Assembly: GCA_902541245.1 (NCBI GenBank)
Contig: CACBPT010000001.1
Location: forward strand, 85,433 to 131,992
Direction of reading: 5' to 3'
Source: an uncultured SAR86 cluster bacterium
GTDB taxonomy: Bacteria > Pseudomonadota > Gammaproteobacteria > Magnimaribacterales > D2472
DNA length: 46,560 nucleotides
Of this stretch, positions 1 through 10,562 are shown piece after piece. The first letter of the stretch is position 1; every line of letters begins with the position of its first letter. The position numbers were made by a program, and so were the translations under genes. Under the pieces are notes generated by a model that was not told the origin of the DNA, ran no database searches, and saw only the letters and a program-made list of their open reading frames with translations.

Positions 1-1
1 T

Positions 2-421
2 TTTTTAATAGATATTGGAGGTGAAATCATTATAAATGGATCAAAACATAATCAACCATGGGCAATAGGTATTCAAGACCCTACTAGCATCAATAATTCA
101 TCAATCATTAATATTTTTGGTAATGATTTTTTAGCAGTTGCAACTTCTGGTGAATATCGTAATTTTAAATACAATGATGATGGTGAAATGATAAGCCATA
201 CTTTTAATCCCATATCTAAAACCTCAATTCCTGACAAAACATATTCTGTTTCAGTTGTCTCAAGAGTTTCATCTATGGAAGCAGACGCACTTGCCACAGC
301 TCTCAATGTAATGGGTCCAGAAGAAGGTATTAAATTCGCAAATGAAAAAGATCTTTCAGTTATGTATATAATGCAAGGTAAAAATTTAATTAAATCAAAC
401 AAATGGAATTATAATGATTGA
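2..421 (+). CDS. apbE: FAD:protein FMN transferase (ApbE family), C-terminal part, truncated by window edge
   Basis: Frame 2 is open from the window start (FLIDIGGEIIINGSKHNQPWAIGIQDP...SVVSRVSSMEADALATALNVMGPEEG); ApbE C-terminal motifs DIGGE and ADALATAL; followed by nqrM. Confidence 0.88.
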   Translation, partial: FLIDIGGEIIINGSKHNQPWAIGIQDPTSINNSSIINIFGNDFLAVATSGEYRNFKYNDDGEMISHTFNPISKTSIPDKTYSVSVVSRVSSMEADALATALNVMGPEEGIKFANEKDLSVMYIMQGKNLIKSNKWNYND

Positions 422-590
422 ATTTATATCAATTTTTCTTTTGATAGCACTCTCATTTATTGCTATTGCCATTGGCGTTATTTTTAAAAATAAGCCGATT
501 TCAGGAAGCTGTGGCGGTATGGCTAATTTGGAAGATGATGCGCCATGCCAAATATGCGGACGCACCACCACAGGGGGATGTGAAGAATAG
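414..590 (+). CDS. nqrM: Na(+)-translocating NADH:quinone reductase maturation protein NqrM
   Basis: 58 aa ORF MIEFISIFLLIALSFIAIAIGVIFKNKPISGSCGGMANLEDDAPCQICGRTTTGGCEE (not in the supplied track): N-terminal TM helix plus Cys-rich tail; overlaps the apbE stop. Confidence 0.88.
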   Translation: MIEFISIFLLIALSFIAIAIGVIFKNKPISGSCGGMANLEDDAPCQICGRTTTGGCEE

Positions 591-2177
591 TTAGAATTGA
601 TTCATTGTGTTATCTTCGCCTGAAGCTTTAAGAGCAGCTTCACCTGCAAAATACTCTTTATGATCATCGCCCATATCAGATCCAGCCATATTTTGATGTT
701 TAACACATGCTATTCCTTGACGAATTTCTTTTCTTTGAACTGCTTCAACATAACCAAGCATGCCTTTATCGCCAAAATAGTCTTTGGCAAGATTATCTGT
801 TGATAAAGCCGCAGTATGATATGTAGGTAAGGTTATAAGATGGTGAAATATTCCTGCTTCTCTAGCAGCATCAGCTTGAAATGTTTGAATTTTCTTATCT
901 GCCTCTAATCCAAGTTCAGTATCATCGTAAGATTCATTCATAAGATCATCTCTATTATAATTAGACATATCACATCCATTTTCTGACATTAAATCAAATA
1001 CTTGTTGTCTAAAATTTAGCGTCCAATTGAATGAAGGACTGTTGTTATATACAAGTTTGGCATTAGGAACTACTTTCTTGATCTCATCCATCATTGCACT
1101 TATCTGACCAATATGAGGCTTTTCAGTTTCAATCCATATTAAGTCTGCACCATTCTGTAAGCTTGTAATTGAATCGAGAATACATCTTGCTTCACCAGTG
1201 CCTTCTTTAAACCTATATAAATTACTTGGTAAACGCTTAGGTCTTACAACTTTTCCGTTTTTATTGATGAGGACATCTCCATGATTTAATTTATCAGGAT
1301 CTAATTCTTCAACATCAAGAAATGAATTATATTGATCTCCAAGATCTCCAACTTCATGCGTAATAGCAATTCTTTGAGTTAAACCTGCCCCCAAAGAATC
1401 GGTTCGAGCAACAATAACACCATTGTCAACACCAAGTTCTAAGAATGCATATCTAACTGCATTTATTTTCGCAAGGAAATCAGCATGTGGGACTGTTACT
1501 TTTCCATCCTGATGACCACATTGTTTTTCATCGGACACTTGATTCTCTATTTGAATACAACAGGCTCCAGCTTCTATCATTTGTTTAGCCATTAGGTATG
1601 TTGCTTCTTCATTACCAAAACCTGCATCTATATCCGCAATAATAGGTACAATATGAGTTTCAAACTTATCGATTTTCTGTTGTATTGCAGGCTTTTTAGA
1701 GTCACTTGCAGCATCGAGTTCTCTAAATAAATCGCCTAATTCTCTAGCATCTGCCTGCCTTAAAAAAGTATAAAGTTCTTTTATCAACGCAGCGACGGAT
1801 GTTTTTTCATGCATTGACTGATCTGGAAGGGGACCAAATTCTGATCTTAACGCTGCAATCATCCATCCAGAAAGATAAAGATACCTTTTATCAGTAGTTC
1901 CGAAATGTTTTTTAATTGAAATCATTTTTTGTTGAGCAATAAAACCATGCCAACATCCAAGCGATTGTGTATATGCACTAGAATCAGCATCATAAGCTTC
2001 CATGTCTTTTCTCATCAACGTTGCAGTGTATTTAGCTATATCGATACCAGATTTAAACTGATTTTGGAGCCTCATCCTTGCTGCATATTCAGGATTTATT
2101 GAACCCCATTTTGATTCTGAAAAATCAGAAATGTGATTTAGTTGCTCAATTTCACGAGTGAACTTAGATTTAGTCAT
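591..2177 (-). CDS. aceA: Isocitrate lyase (long form)
   Basis: 528 aa; motifs IADIDAGFGNEEATYLMAKQMIEAGACCIQIENQVSDEKQCGHQDGKV. Confidence 0.96.
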   Translation of the reverse strand: MTKSKFTREIEQLNHISDFSESKWGSINPEYAARMRLQNQFKSGIDIAKYTATLMRKDMEAYDADSSAYTQSLGCWHGFIAQQKMISIKKHFGTTDKRYLYLSGWMIAALRSEFGPLPDQSMHEKTSVAALIKELYTFLRQADARELGDLFRELDAASDSKKPAIQQKIDKFETHIVPIIADIDAGFGNEEATYLMAKQMIEAGACCIQIENQVSDEKQCGHQDGKVTVPHADFLAKINAVRYAFLELGVDNGVIVARTDSLGAGLTQRIAITHEVGDLGDQYNSFLDVEELDPDKLNHGDVLINKNGKVVRPKRLPSNLYRFKEGTGEARCILDSITSLQNGADLIWIETEKPHIGQISAMMDEIKKVVPNAKLVYNNSPSFNWTLNFRQQVFDLMSENGCDMSNYNRDDLMNESYDDTELGLEADKKIQTFQADAAREAGIFHHLITLPTYHTAALSTDNLAKDYFGDKGMLGYVEAVQRKEIRQGIACVKHQNMAGSDMGDDHKEYFAGEAALKASGEDNTMNQF

Positions 2178-2298
2178 AATTACCCCTATTTATTTGTAGT
2201 GCATTTGAATTTAAATGGCATAAATTGTCAATATTATTTATAAATATTAATTTTACTATATATGGAGCAGATATTTTTTGTAGTTTTACTACTTTTAG

Positions 2299-3651
2299 TT
2301 AGGATTTAGCCAATTTTGATGCAATTCCTAGATAAGTTGCCGGAGTAAGTTTTTTTAATTTATTTTTAGATGCACTCGAAATCTTGAGGTTTTCAACAAG
2401 CTCATGGTATGAATCTTTGTTTATCATTTTTCCACGAGTTAATTTTTTAATTTCTTCATATGCATTATCGTAACCTTCTATCTTCATTACAATTTGAATT
2501 GCTTCTGAGAGCACTTGCCAGTTGTTAGATAATTCACGAATAGCTTTCTCTTTGTTAGGTTCTATTTTATTTAATCCACTTAAACAAGAGGTCAAGCCAA
2601 GATAGCTGTATGCAAAGCCCATTCCGATATTTCTTAAAACCGTTGAATCTGACAGATCTCTTTGTAATCTTGATTTAGGTAGTTTTTCTGCAAAAAATCC
2701 CATCAGTGAATTAGAGATACCTAAATTTCCTTCAGAGTTTTCAAAATCAATTGGATTAACTTTATGTGGCATAGTAGAAGAGCCAACTTCTTGATCTTTA
2801 AGTTTTAATTTAAATATATCGTTAGAAATATACATCCATAAATCTTGATCAAGATCTATAGTTATGTTGTTGATTCTTTGGATGCAATGTGCAATCTCTG
2901 CTATTCCATCATGTGGTTCAATCTGGGTAGTAATAGGGTTTTGTTCAACACCAAACGAAGATAAGAATTTATTGGTTTTATTTAGCCAATTTATTTTGGG
3001 ATCAGTTAGATCTAGTGTATGAAAATTGCCAGTTGCGCCACCAAATTTAGCCAAAGGCCTCATTCTTTTTAATATATCTTTTTGTCTTAAAAGACGCTGA
3101 TAGAAAACTTTAAATTCTTTTCCTAAAGTTGATGGAGATGCGGCTTGGCCGTGAGTTTTAGCTAGAAGAGGCAATGAAGCCCAAGATCTAGATTTTGACT
3201 TTAAATCTTTTATAAGGATTTCTAACTTTTTTAGGTATATATCTTTTGCTTTCCCAATCAATACTGCGTATGACAATGAGTTGATATCCTCGCTAGTTAA
3301 TGCATAGTGAACCAAATATTCATATTTTGATAAATTAGAAAATCTTTTCATTTCTTCTCTAATAAAGTATTCAACGGCTTTGACATCATGATTTGTTCTA
3401 GATTCAATAGATTTAATTCTTTTTGATGATTTAAGATTGAAACTATTTTTAATTTTAAATAAATTATTTTTAGCTGAAGCGGAGAGAGGTTTAAAACTTT
3501 TTCCACCATGCGTGCATAGAAAAATAATCCATTCAATTTCAATTTCAAATCTTATTTTGTTTAAATTAGATTCAGAAAAATTATTTGCAAGATCTTTAAT
3601 CTTTAAACTGTAACGATTATCTAGAGGTGATATCAATTCTTGAATCTTCAT
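2299..3651 (-). CDS. purB: Adenylosuccinate lyase
   Basis: MKIQELISPLDNRYSLKI..., signature GSSTMPHKVNPIDFENSEGN; start trimmed to the internal ATG to avoid overlap with mnmA. Confidence 0.94.
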   Translation of the reverse strand: MKIQELISPLDNRYSLKIKDLANNFSESNLNKIRFEIEIEWIIFLCTHGGKSFKPLSASAKNNLFKIKNSFNLKSSKRIKSIESRTNHDVKAVEYFIREEMKRFSNLSKYEYLVHYALTSEDINSLSYAVLIGKAKDIYLKKLEILIKDLKSKSRSWASLPLLAKTHGQAASPSTLGKEFKVFYQRLLRQKDILKRMRPLAKFGGATGNFHTLDLTDPKINWLNKTNKFLSSFGVEQNPITTQIEPHDGIAEIAHCIQRINNITIDLDQDLWMYISNDIFKLKLKDQEVGSSTMPHKVNPIDFENSEGNLGISNSLMGFFAEKLPKSRLQRDLSDSTVLRNIGMGFAYSYLGLTSCLSGLNKIEPNKEKAIRELSNNWQVLSEAIQIVMKIEGYDNAYEEIKKLTRGKMINKDSYHELVENLKISSASKNKLKKLTPATYLGIASKLAKS

Positions 3652-3665
3652 GAGATGCATTATAG

Positions 3666-4757
3666 CTAGTCTTTTAAAGCTTTTGCTATGATCCCTCCAC
3701 CTAAACATTCATTATTTTTATATAATACTGCTGACTGACCTGGAGCAATTGCTCTTATATTTTCTGAAAATAGTATCTTCACACAATCATTAAGAAAATG
3801 AGCCTCACATTTCACAGGTTTACCCCTATGCCTAACTTGAACTTCGCAGTCTAGTTTTTTCGGAGGATTAGTTGCATTTATCCATTTCATCTTTTCTATA
3901 AATAGCCCACTACTCATTAACAAATCGTTAAACTCACCTTGACATACATAAACTTCATTTAACTCAATACTCTTGTCATAAACGTACCAAGGCAACTCAG
4001 GCTTATCTTTAACACCACCTACATTTAAACCTTGTCTTTGTCCTTGAGTAAATAGAAGGGCGCCAGGATGTTTACCAATTTTATTACCATCTGAATCTTT
4101 AATATCACCAGCAGTAAATTGGATAAATCGCTTAAGAAAGTCTTTTAAATTTCTCTCTCCAACAAAACAAATGCCAACAGAATCTTTTTTGTCATAATTA
4201 ATAAAATTATTTTTTTCAGCAATTTCTCGAACTTCGTGTTTGCTTAATTCTTCTAATGGAAAAATACAATTTGCAAAATCTTTACCATTAACTTCATGCA
4301 GAAAATATGTTTGATCTTTATTTAGATCTTTTGATCTTTTTAAAATAAATTGATTATCCCTTTTTTCAATTTTTGCATAATGGCCAGTTGCAATATAATC
4401 AGCTCCTATTTTTAATGCATAATCTAAAAAAGACTTAAATTTAATTTCTCTATTACATAAAACATCGGGATTAGGTGTTCTACCTTTTTCATGCTCAGAT
4501 AAAAATTCTTTAAATACTCTATCCCAATATTCATTGCTAAAATTAGCTTTATGCAACGGAATATTGAGTTGATCACAAATTTTTGATGCATCATTAAAAT
4601 CAATTTCTGATGAACAGACTTCACCTGGTTCATTCTGCCAGTTTTGCATAAATAAACCTTGAACTTTATACCCTTGTTGTTGAAGTAAATAAGCAGCGAC
4701 GGATGAATCTACACCACCCGACATTCCAACAACAACTGTTTTATTAATTTTTGTCAT
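3666..4757 (-). CDS. mnmA: tRNA-specific 2-thiouridylase MnmA
   Basis: GMSGGVDSSVAAYLL PP-loop; catalytic Cys contexts VLCNREIKF and SVGICFVGERNLKDFL. Confidence 0.96.
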   Translation of the reverse strand: MTKINKTVVVGMSGGVDSSVAAYLLQQQGYKVQGLFMQNWQNEPGEVCSSEIDFNDASKICDQLNIPLHKANFSNEYWDRVFKEFLSEHEKGRTPNPDVLCNREIKFKSFLDYALKIGADYIATGHYAKIEKRDNQFILKRSKDLNKDQTYFLHEVNGKDFANCIFPLEELSKHEVREIAEKNNFINYDKKDSVGICFVGERNLKDFLKRFIQFTAGDIKDSDGNKIGKHPGALLFTQGQRQGLNVGGVKDKPELPWYVYDKSIELNEVYVCQGEFNDLLMSSGLFIEKMKWINATNPPKKLDCEVQVRHRGKPVKCEAHFLNDCVKILFSENIRAIAPGQSAVLYKNNECLGGGIIAKALKD

Positions 4758-4843
4758 AAATTATCTGAAAACCTTAATTTTAAAGGTTTTTTTAGAGTAT
4801 AATTCATGCAATTTTACAACATATTTATCTATAAAGAGGATGT

Positions 4844-6097
4844 ATGGGTTATAAACATATTAAGATCCCAAAAGAAGGCTCAAAAATTAAATTATCCGAT
4901 GGAGTTATTCAAGTCCCTGACAATCCAATTATCCCATATATAGAGGGTGATGGAATTGGAATTGATATTACTCCAGCTATGCTCGATGTCGTAGATAGTG
5001 CTGTCAAAAAAGCCTATACAGGAAGCAAAAAAATTTCATGGATGGAAGTTTATTGTGGTGAAAAATCAACAAAAGTTTATGATCCTGACACATGGCTTCC
5101 AGATGAAACTATTGATGCATTAAAAGAATACATTGTTAGTATTAAAGGCCCATTAACAACTCCAGTTGGTGGCGGGATAAGATCGCTAAATGTATCTTTA
5201 AGACAAATCCTTGATTTGTATGTTTGTCTGAGGCCAATTAGATATTTTGCAGGTGTACCAAGTCCAGTAAAAAATCCTTCCTTTGTTGATATGGTAATAT
5301 TTAGAGAAAATTCTGAAGACATATATGCAGGAGTTGAGTTTGAAGCTGGCTCATCAGAATCTGATGAAATGGTAAAATTTCTACAAGAACAATTTGGTGT
5401 CACTCAAATTCGTTTTCCTTCAGATGTTGGATTGGGAGTAAAACCCATTTCTAAACAAGGCACAGAAAGACTCGTTAAACAAGCACTCGATTATGCAATC
5501 AAAAATGATAGATCCTCAGTAACCTTAGTGCACAAAGGAAATATTATGAAATTTACAGAAGGTGCATTTAGAGATTGGGGATATGAATTAAGCATGAATT
5601 CTTATAATGGACAACTCTTAGATGGCGGCCCTTGGGTTACGATTAAAAATCCAACTAATGGAAAAAATATTATTATCAAAGATGTTATATGCGATGCTTT
5701 TCTTCAACAAATACTTACAAGACCAAAAGAATATGACGTTATTGCAACAATGAATCTAAATGGTGATTATGTGTCAGATGCCTTAGCTGCATGTGTTGGT
5801 GGTATAGGTATAGCACCAGGTGCAAATATTGGAGATGAATCTGCGTTATTTGAAGCCACTCATGGAACAGCGCCTAAATATGCTGGTCAGGATAAAGTAA
5901 ATCCAGGGTCGCTTATTCTTTCCGCTGAAATGATGTTAAGACATTTGGGTTGGGTCGAAGCAGCAGATTTAATAATATCCTCAATGGAAGCAGCGATAAC
6001 CGATAAAATGGTTACTTATGACTTTGAAAGATTAATGGATGATGCTCAATTAGTTTCATGCTCTGGCTTTGCAAAGGAAATGATTAAAAGAATGTGA
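4844..6097 (+). CDS. icd: Isocitrate dehydrogenase (NADP+)
   Basis: 417 aa; [50 protein letters not shown]. Confidence 0.96.
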   Translation: MGYKHIKIPKEGSKIKLSDGVIQVPDNPIIPYIEGDGIGIDITPAMLDVVDSAVKKAYTGSKKISWMEVYCGEKSTKVYDPDTWLPDETIDALKEYIVSIKGPLTTPVGGGIRSLNVSLRQILDLYVCLRPIRYFAGVPSPVKNPSFVDMVIFRENSEDIYAGVEFEAGSSESDEMVKFLQEQFGVTQIRFPSDVGLGVKPISKQGTERLVKQALDYAIKNDRSSVTLVHKGNIMKFTEGAFRDWGYELSMNSYNGQLLDGGPWVTIKNPTNGKNIIIKDVICDAFLQQILTRPKEYDVIATMNLNGDYVSDALAACVGGIGIAPGANIGDESALFEATHGTAPKYAGQDKVNPGSLILSAEMMLRHLGWVEAADLIISSMEAAITDKMVTYDFERLMDDAQLVSCSGFAKEMIKRM

Positions 6098-6105
6098 GGA
6101 TTTCT

Positions 6106-6444
6106 ATGTCTTCAGAAAATTCAAATGCATCAATTACGAATGGCGATACCGGTACTATTGTCATGGAAGATAAGCCGGATTTAAAAGAGCCGCCAATGTA
6201 TCAAGTTGTTCTTCTTAATGACGATTTTACTCCTATGGAGTTTGTTGTGTATATCATCCAGTCAATATTTGGATATGAACATGAGAGATCAACACAGATA
6301 ATGTTATCCGTTCATACCAAAGGAAAGGGAGTATGTGGTATATTTCCTAAAGAGATTGCTGAAATGAAATCTCATGAAATTAACGAAATGGCAAAAGCTC
6401 ATGAGCATCCACTCATAAGTGAAATTGAACCTTTAACAGATTAA
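6106..6444 (+). CDS. clpS: ATP-dependent Clp protease adaptor ClpS
   Basis: MYQVVLLNDDFTPMEFVVYIIQSIFG...VHTKGKGVCGIF; immediately upstream of clpA; start set at ATG 6106. Confidence 0.95.
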   Translation: MSSENSNASITNGDTGTIVMEDKPDLKEPPMYQVVLLNDDFTPMEFVVYIIQSIFGYEHERSTQIMLSVHTKGKGVCGIFPKEIAEMKSHEINEMAKAHEHPLISEIEPLTD

Positions 6445-8693
6445 TGTTTAGTAAAGAATTAGAACAATCTATTGCAAACTTATTTGATCAGGCCCAAGAT
6501 AAAAATCTTGAATATCTTACTATTGAGCATTTATTGTTAATGTTGATAACAGATTATGAAGTGCGACAAGCCCTTGAAACTAATGATGTAAACATTGCAA
6601 CTTTGCGTGAAAATCTAGAAGAACATGTTCGTGATAATACACCTGCAAAAGTTGATTCAAAAAAACCAGTACAACCAACTTTGGGTTTTCAGAGAGTCCT
6701 TCAACGGGCAGTTTTTCATGTTCAATCATCAGGCAAGGGTGTAGTTAAGCCAATTAATTTATTGGTAGCCATTTTTTCTGAAAAAGAGTGTCACTCAGTA
6801 TTTCTTTTGTCTAAGCAAGGTATTGGGAGGCTTGATATTGTTTCATTTATATCTCATGGTAAACCTGATAGTCCAAAAGAAGATACAGAATCTTTATCTA
6901 ATGAAGAATCAAATGAGGTTGTAAATACTAATACTGATCTTGAATTTTTAATTGATTTGAATCAACTAGCTGAAATGAATAAGGTTGATAAATTGATTGG
7001 TCGAGTTGATGAACTTGACAGGATTATACAAATACTCGCTCGTAGAACTAAAAATAACCCATTGTTGGTTGGAGAGTCAGGGGTTGGGAAAACAGCAATT
7101 GCTGAAGGGCTAGCACATTTAATTAATTCTAAAGAGGTACCTGAATTTCTGCATGAGTCTAAATTATATTCATTGGATATAGGCGCATTGATTGCTGGCA
7201 CAAAATATCGAGGTGACTTTGAAAAGAGGCTTAAGTCAGTGTTGAAGTTCTTAGATGATCAAAAAAATCCTATATTATTTATTGATGAAATACATACAAT
7301 TATAGGTGCTGGATCTGCTTCAGGCGGCAGTCTTGATGTATCTAATTTATTAAAACCAGCATTAGGTAAGGGTAAATTAAGGTGTATTGGATCGACAACA
7401 TTTCAAGAGTACAGGGGTGTATTTAATCAGAATCAAGCATTATCAAGAAGATTTCAAAAAATTGATGTGCTTGAGCCATCAGTTGATGAATGCATACAAA
7501 TACTAGATGGTTTAAAAAATAATTATGAAAGTCATCATAATGTAAAGTATTCAAATGAATCTATAAATTCAGCAGTTACGCTATCTAAAAGATTCCTTAA
7601 TGATAGATTCTTACCAGATAAAGCGATTGACCTAATAGATGAAACCGGCGCTTTACTGAATATCTCCAGAAAGAATTCAAATAAGATAATAGTCAAAGAA
7701 ATTGATATTGAAAAGACAATTTCTAAAATCTCTAAAATACCTGAACAAACTATTTCTAGACAAGAATCTATGAATCTAAAAAAACTAGAATCAGATCTCA
7801 AAACAGTTATATTTGGTCAGGACACAGCAATTAAGAGTCTGGTTAATGCAATTAAATTATCTAGAGCAGGACTCAGAGATGATAACAAAACAATAGGCTC
7901 ATTTTTATTTGCTGGTCCAACTGGGGTAGGTAAAACTGAAATTACAACACAACTAGCAAATATGATGGGTATTGAACTCGTAAGATTTGATATGTCTGAA
8001 TATATGGAAAGGCATACTGTTTCAAGACTTATCGGAGCTCCTCCTGGTTATGTAGGATTTGATCAGGGAGGACTTTTAACGGAAGCAATAGTACAAAATC
8101 CCCATTGTGTTTTATTGCTTGATGAAATTGAAAAAGCGCATCCAGATATATTTAATTTATTACTACAAATTATGGACTCTGGTGTTCTTACAGATAATAA
8201 TGGTCGAAAAGCTGATTTTAGAAATGTAATTGTTGTAATGACAACGAATGCTGGTGCTGATTTGTTGGAAAAGAAAAGTATTGGTTTTAATGATCAATCC
8301 AATGAGTCTGATGCATTATTGTCACTTAAAAAATTGTTTTCCCCAGAATTTAGAAATAGACTGGATGAGATTATTCAGTTTAATTATTTACCAATGAAAG
8401 TTATTTTATCAATTGTTGATAAATTCCTGACAAAACTTCAAGCTCAGTTAGATGCTCGGAATGTCGAACTTATATACTCTAAAAAAGTGCTAAATTGGAT
8501 AGCAGAAAATGGCTATAGCAAAGAAATGGGTGCTAGGCCCATGGAAAGATTTATCACCAATCAAATTAAAAAACCTTTGGTTGATAAGGTATTATTTGGA
8601 GATCTCAGCAAAGGTGGACAGATTAAAGTAGATTTAGTTTCGAATAAGATTAAATTTAGCGCCAAAAAGAAAACAGTCAATACTAAGGCTTAA
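6444..8693 (+). CDS. clpA: ATP-dependent Clp protease ATP-binding subunit ClpA
   Basis: 749 aa, two AAA+ modules ([26 protein letters not shown]), N-domain, IGF ClpP-binding loop. Confidence 0.96.
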   Translation: MFSKELEQSIANLFDQAQDKNLEYLTIEHLLLMLITDYEVRQALETNDVNIATLRENLEEHVRDNTPAKVDSKKPVQPTLGFQRVLQRAVFHVQSSGKGVVKPINLLVAIFSEKECHSVFLLSKQGIGRLDIVSFISHGKPDSPKEDTESLSNEESNEVVNTNTDLEFLIDLNQLAEMNKVDKLIGRVDELDRIIQILARRTKNNPLLVGESGVGKTAIAEGLAHLINSKEVPEFLHESKLYSLDIGALIAGTKYRGDFEKRLKSVLKFLDDQKNPILFIDEIHTIIGAGSASGGSLDVSNLLKPALGKGKLRCIGSTTFQEYRGVFNQNQALSRRFQKIDVLEPSVDECIQILDGLKNNYESHHNVKYSNESINSAVTLSKRFLNDRFLPDKAIDLIDETGALLNISRKNSNKIIVKEIDIEKTISKISKIPEQTISRQESMNLKKLESDLKTVIFGQDTAIKSLVNAIKLSRAGLRDDNKTIGSFLFAGPTGVGKTEITTQLANMMGIELVRFDMSEYMERHTVSRLIGAPPGYVGFDQGGLLTEAIVQNPHCVLLLDEIEKAHPDIFNLLLQIMDSGVLTDNNGRKADFRNVIVVMTTNAGADLLEKKSIGFNDQSNESDALLSLKKLFSPEFRNRLDEIIQFNYLPMKVILSIVDKFLTKLQAQLDARNVELIYSKKVLNWIAENGYSKEMGARPMERFITNQIKKPLVDKVLFGDLSKGGQIKVDLVSNKIKFSAKKKTVNTKA

Positions 8694-8908
8694 CGGCCTC
8701 GAAAAGTAATTCTCCCTTTAGTTAAGTCATAAGGCGTCATTTCAACCTTAACCTTATCGCCTGTTAATATTCTTATGTAATGTTTTCGCATTTTTCCAGA
8801 TATATGAGCTTCAATAATATGATCGTTTTCTAACTTAACTTTAAAAGTTGTATTAGGAAGGGTCTCAATTACCTCACCTTCAAATTCTAGATTGTCTTCT
8901 TTTGCCAT
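8690..8908 (-). CDS. infA: Translation initiation factor IF-1
   Basis: 72 aa [72 protein letters not shown]. Confidence 0.97.
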   Translation of the reverse strand: MAKEDNLEFEGEVIETLPNTTFKVKLENDHIIEAHISGKMRKHYIRILTGDKVKVEMTPYDLTKGRITFRGR

Positions 8909-8958
8909 ATCTTATTTTACACCAATAAATGCAAATATTGAGGCAAGAACTGAGCTAA

Positions 8959-9834
8959 TTATAAATTACCTTTTAATACTTCTAATTCCTCTATTATTGG
9001 ATTCAAAAAGATTGAACTTTTATTCTGATAAAAATCTTTAATAATCGAAAATTCTTTTTCTGTATAGTAATTTAATATACCTTCTTGGTAACTATCTCTT
9101 TTTTTTAAATGATTCCAATATCTTTTTATCAACGGAGTTTTATTAGTGTTGAGACAATCTTCAAGCTGAAGATCATTCAACCTATTGAATAAACACATCA
9201 TATTTATATCTATGTGGGAAAATGTTTTATAAAAATATTTATTATTTTTTGATAACCGATTCTCAAAATTAATTAATTCACTTGCAAATTTTTTTATACC
9301 TATTTTTGGAAGATTTTTTGAAAAATTAAAAAAATACATCGATAAAAAAATAAGTTTTCTATCTTTTCTTGGGTGACGTAAAAGAATTTTTACTATTGAT
9401 TTAAACGGAAGTTTTTTTACCATATGTTGTATTAATGGAGCAGAAAAAACAGGCAAAATTGTTCCAAGAGTTGAGGCAAATTTTGCTCCTTCAGTAATGG
9501 TGGTTTCTGATATTAAAGTATCAGTATCATTACTATCATTTTTATATAAATTAATTTCCTTTGAACCTTGCAACTTATTAAGTTCCTTGATTATTATTGC
9601 GCTATCACAAATTATTTTTTCATTAATTTTTATTGCTGGTACTGTTCCCAAGGGATTTATATCTAGGAAAAATTCATCTAAATTTTCTCCTTCAGGATAT
9701 TGATCACATAATTTTATATGCTTCTCATTAAAGGAAATACCTTTTTCATATAAAGCGACTCTGACCATTTGGCTGCATAAAGACCAATTTGAATGAAATA
9801 AAGTAATTTCTTTAAATTCCATAATGTTTGTCAA
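8959..9834 (-). CDS. Glutathione S-transferase-like protein
   Basis: N-terminal thioredoxin-like GST domain FHSNWSLCSQMVRVALYEKGISFNEKHIKL...INPLGTVPAIKINEKIICDSAIIIKEL. Confidence 0.8.
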   Translation of the reverse strand: MTNIMEFKEITLFHSNWSLCSQMVRVALYEKGISFNEKHIKLCDQYPEGENLDEFFLDINPLGTVPAIKINEKIICDSAIIIKELNKLQGSKEINLYKNDSNDTDTLISETTITEGAKFASTLGTILPVFSAPLIQHMVKKLPFKSIVKILLRHPRKDRKLIFLSMYFFNFSKNLPKIGIKKFASELINFENRLSKNNKYFYKTFSHIDINMMCLFNRLNDLQLEDCLNTNKTPLIKRYWNHLKKRDSYQEGILNYYTEKEFSIIKDFYQNKSSIFLNPIIEELEVLKGNL

Positions 9835-10517
9835 TCTTTATATTTTTTTTTCATATTCTTAACTGCATCTAATCCTGAAAGAGGTTTTTTTCCATCTGGC
9901 ACAGTGTTACCTTTTATAATAAGGTTATTGAATGATTCTCCAGATTTATACATTTCATATAATATTTCAATATCCATATTTGTCCCTATTGGTTCGTCCT
10001 CAAAATCAGGTGATATGTTTTCTTTAAACTCATTCTCAGAAGAAAAATGTTCAAAAAAAATCTCTACCAAGTTATTATCTGGATCTTTATAATACATACC
10101 AGAGATCCATCCATGATTTACCGTCCACAATGGTTTTAATCCTCTTTCTTTAGCGTTAAAGTAGAAATCAAACCACTTATCAATTGGATTAATCCTGTAA
10201 GAGATATGATCAAGACCTTCAATAGTAGGTATTTTCTTATTTAAAAAAATTTTAAATTTCATTATGTTTCTTTGAATAATATTTAGATCCTCTAGAATAT
10301 TAGCTGTATTTGCAATTGCTATTCTGTGATGTTCATCGTCATAGGCAAGAAAAGTTATTAAATTGCTTTGATAAAGAGGCTCACATCCAAATAAACATTT
10401 ATAAAAATTTACCATTGCTTCATAGTTTGTAGTTTTAAATGCGACATGATGAAAATCATCAGGAGAGTGATCTGATTTAAAATTAAGATACAAGTTTTTA
10501 TTAAATATTTTTTTCAT
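9831..10517 (-). CDS. VOC-family protein, extradiol ring-cleavage dioxygenase-like
   Basis: HHVAFKTTNYEAMVNFYK...GLDHISYRI...YYKDPDNNLVEIFFEHF; His/His/Glu ligand pattern of the VOC/type I extradiol fold. Confidence 0.8.
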   Translation of the reverse strand: MKKIFNKNLYLNFKSDHSPDDFHHVAFKTTNYEAMVNFYKCLFGCEPLYQSNLITFLAYDDEHHRIAIANTANILEDLNIIQRNIMKFKIFLNKKIPTIEGLDHISYRINPIDKWFDFYFNAKERGLKPLWTVNHGWISGMYYKDPDNNLVEIFFEHFSSENEFKENISPDFEDEPIGTNMDIEILYEMYKSGESFNNLIIKGNTVPDGKKPLSGLDAVKNMKKKYKD

Positions 10518-10562
10518 AACTATGTATAAATATTATACTTACATAAAAAACATTTTATTAAC

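Noticed and set aside
4768-4793. Hairpin AAAACCTT-N7-AAGGTTTT followed by T-run upstream of icd, resembling a terminator
   Set aside because: Only two G-C pairs, lies between divergent genes next to a likely icd -10 (TATAAT 4798-4803); no upstream plus-strand gene to terminate, so probably coincidental AT palindrome
5077-5403. Antisense ORF (108 aa) inside icd, and similar antisense ORFs within clpA, hisDB, purB, M14 peptidase, fabF and others in the track
   Set aside because: All lie opposite strongly supported genes, show no recognisable domains, and are expected shadow ORFs
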